From assembly GCA_903824185.1 (NCBI GenBank), contig CAIJVU010000009.1, positions 1 through 32,832 on the forward strand: a stretch of DNA of 32,832 nt. The letters are read 5' to 3'. The notes under the pieces are model-generated. The model did no database searches, was not told the DNA's origin, and saw only the letters and a list, made by a program, of their open reading frames with translations. Source of the stretch: an uncultured Hyphomicrobiales bacterium (GTDB taxonomy: Bacteria > Pseudomonadota > Alphaproteobacteria > Rhizobiales > Beijerinckiaceae). Below are positions 32,215 through 32,832 of the stretch, in pieces. The position numbers were made by a program, and so were the translations under genes. The stretch's first letter is position 1. Each line of letters begins with the position of its first letter.

Positions 32215-32481
32215 GTGACACAAAAAACGCAGAGTGAAGACGCAACAAAAGAACGAGCAGAAGCCATACTTGATCAAATCATACGCATGGCTTGGGCAGA
32301 TGATGTCTCCTTTGAGAAAATCAAAAAAGAATGCGGGACAACAGAAGCCGATGTCATAAAAATAATGCGAAACAATTTAAAAGCCAATAGCTTTAAACTC
32401 TGGCGCAAACGCGTATCAGGCAGACTTACCAAACATGAAAAGCGCAACAAATTGATTCGTCAAGAAATCGAACAGTTATAA
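32215..32481 (+). CDS. DUF2805 / TIGR03643 family protein
   Basis: An 88-residue protein with the compact family pattern: IIRMAWADDVSFEKIKKECG, then TEADVIKIMRNNLKANSFKLWRKRVSGR (a helix-turn-helix-like segment at about 44-70) and a Lys/Arg-rich TKHEKRNK end. Function unknown; relatives often lie beside DNA photolyase or cryptochrome genes, but here the photolyase-like gene is 13 kb away. The start is GTG at 32215 with no strong ribosome binding site, so the true start could differ. Confidence 0.82.
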   Translation: MTQKTQSEDATKERAEAILDQIIRMAWADDVSFEKIKKECGTTEADVIKIMRNNLKANSFKLWRKRVSGRLTKHEKRNKLIRQEIEQL

Positions 32482-32691
32482 TGGTTTAACATAGTCTATT
32501 TTCGTTACGGCACAAGCGAAAGCACGATCGTTTTTTTGATGCCGAGAGGGGTTTGATCCGCACCTGTCTGGCAAGCGCCGCCTCTCATGCGGTCCAATAG
32601 CCTCAACGCAATTCAGGATTATTTTCTTAAATGGCGCGCCAGAGATAATCAAACAGATAACATCTATCTTATTGAATTGAATTTATAATTT
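32482..32691. other. Spacer before the insertion sequence
   Basis: About 210 bases with no supported gene. It contains a GTTACGGCAC...ACGATCG stretch followed by seven T, and becomes AT-rich towards the insertion sequence end. Nothing is recognised. Confidence 0.4.
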
Positions 32692-32832
32692 GGGGCTGTC
32701 CCAGATAATCACCTTAGATAGCGTTTAACCCATTGTTTTAGCATTGTTAATTGGATTACTGGATCACTGTTGTTGAAACGCCATTCGCATTCTTTCAAAA
32801 ATAGCCCGAAATGAACCTTCGGCACACCATTA
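32692..32832. mobile_element. End of an IS1595-family insertion sequence (partial)
   Basis: GGGGCTGTCCCAGATAA begins at 32692, a sharp GC-rich tip after an AT-rich stretch, and resembles terminal inverted repeats of this family as I remember them. The transposase C-terminus ends 17 bases inside that tip. The eight bases just outside (32684-32691, TATAATTT) would be one copy of the target duplication. The remainder of the element lies beyond the window. Confidence 0.65.
32709..32831 (-). CDS. IS1595-family transposase, C-terminal fragment (cut by window edge)
   Basis: Forty residues plus stop, reading NGVPKVHFGLFLKECEWRFN and then a tail ending KQWVKRYLR. The FNGVPK...LFLKECEWRFN pattern is the conserved end of the DDE transposases of the IS1595 group (ISSod11/ISNwi1-like), including the Glu-Cys-Glu-Trp-Arg-Phe-Asn signature near the C-terminus. 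The N-terminal zinc-binding and catalytic parts are outside the window, so whether the gene is intact is unknown. Confidence 0.75.
   Translation of the reverse strand, partial: NGVPKVHFGLFLKECEWRFNNSDPVIQLTMLKQWVKRYLR

Overview
The window looks like a chromosomal segment of an alphaproteobacterium. Most of it is moderately GC-rich (judged by eye), tightly packed and arranged in operons. The protein families fit that group: a CcmI-CcmF-CcmH-CcmG cytochrome c maturation block, a ProXp-type deacylase beside TrhO, a YghU glutathione transferase, OpgC, TTC38 and a DUF2805/TIGR03643 protein. I cannot place it below class level from sequence alone. Three stretches are visibly AT-rich: the left end (1 to about 1.95 kb), a patch at about 22.0-23.6 kb, and the extreme right end.

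Region by region. (1) 1-1970 is the end of an integrative element: a tyrosine recombinase and a 58-residue protein abut the 3' end of a tRNA-Gly(GCC) gene, the classic arrangement for tRNA-targeted integration. (2) 2367-3904 holds two convergent tRNA-quality/modification genes, a prolyl-tRNA editing deacylase and trhO, which overlap at their 3' ends. (3) 4095-8372 is a cytochrome c maturation operon (ccmI, ccmF, ccmH, ccmG) with no ccmE in the place where I would expect it. (4) 8505-16392 is a peptide-use locus: two M20 metallopeptidases, a strong terminator, then two permeases, two ATPases and a periplasmic binding protein of the dipeptide/oligopeptide ABC family, joined by ATGA overlaps. A 3-hydroxyisobutyrate-dehydrogenase-like enzyme follows. 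(5) 17396-21023 is a flavin/light cluster: a minus-strand operon (nitroreductase, DCC thiol oxidoreductase, divergent cryptochrome/photolyase) and, facing away from it, a renalase-like FAD oxidoreductase. (6) 21055-25082 holds detoxification-type genes: yghU, another glutathione transferase and an L-2-haloacid dehalogenase. Inserted among them is an AT-rich patch carrying a DUF1993 protein and an unusual aspartate/glutamate-racemase homologue. (7) 25355-29380 has a membrane protein of unknown function, an opgC gene broken by a one-base frameshift, a TTC38-like TPR protein and a short-chain dehydrogenase. (8) 29447-31864 is a four-gene, translationally coupled membrane operon. It encodes a fusion of a ferric-reductase-like haem domain with a C-terminal Rieske 2Fe-2S domain, a membrane-anchored protein with a striking Cys/His motif, and two small membrane proteins. 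(9) The right end has a DUF2805/TIGR03643 gene and the terminus of an IS1595-family insertion sequence that runs off the window.

The best candidate for an undescribed system is the Rieske/ferric-reductase-like operon (29.4-31.9 kb). Its members look designed to work together as a membrane redox complex, but no substrate can be read from the sequence. The photolyase cluster, the racemase homologue lacking both catalytic cysteines, and the frameshifted opgC also merit checking.
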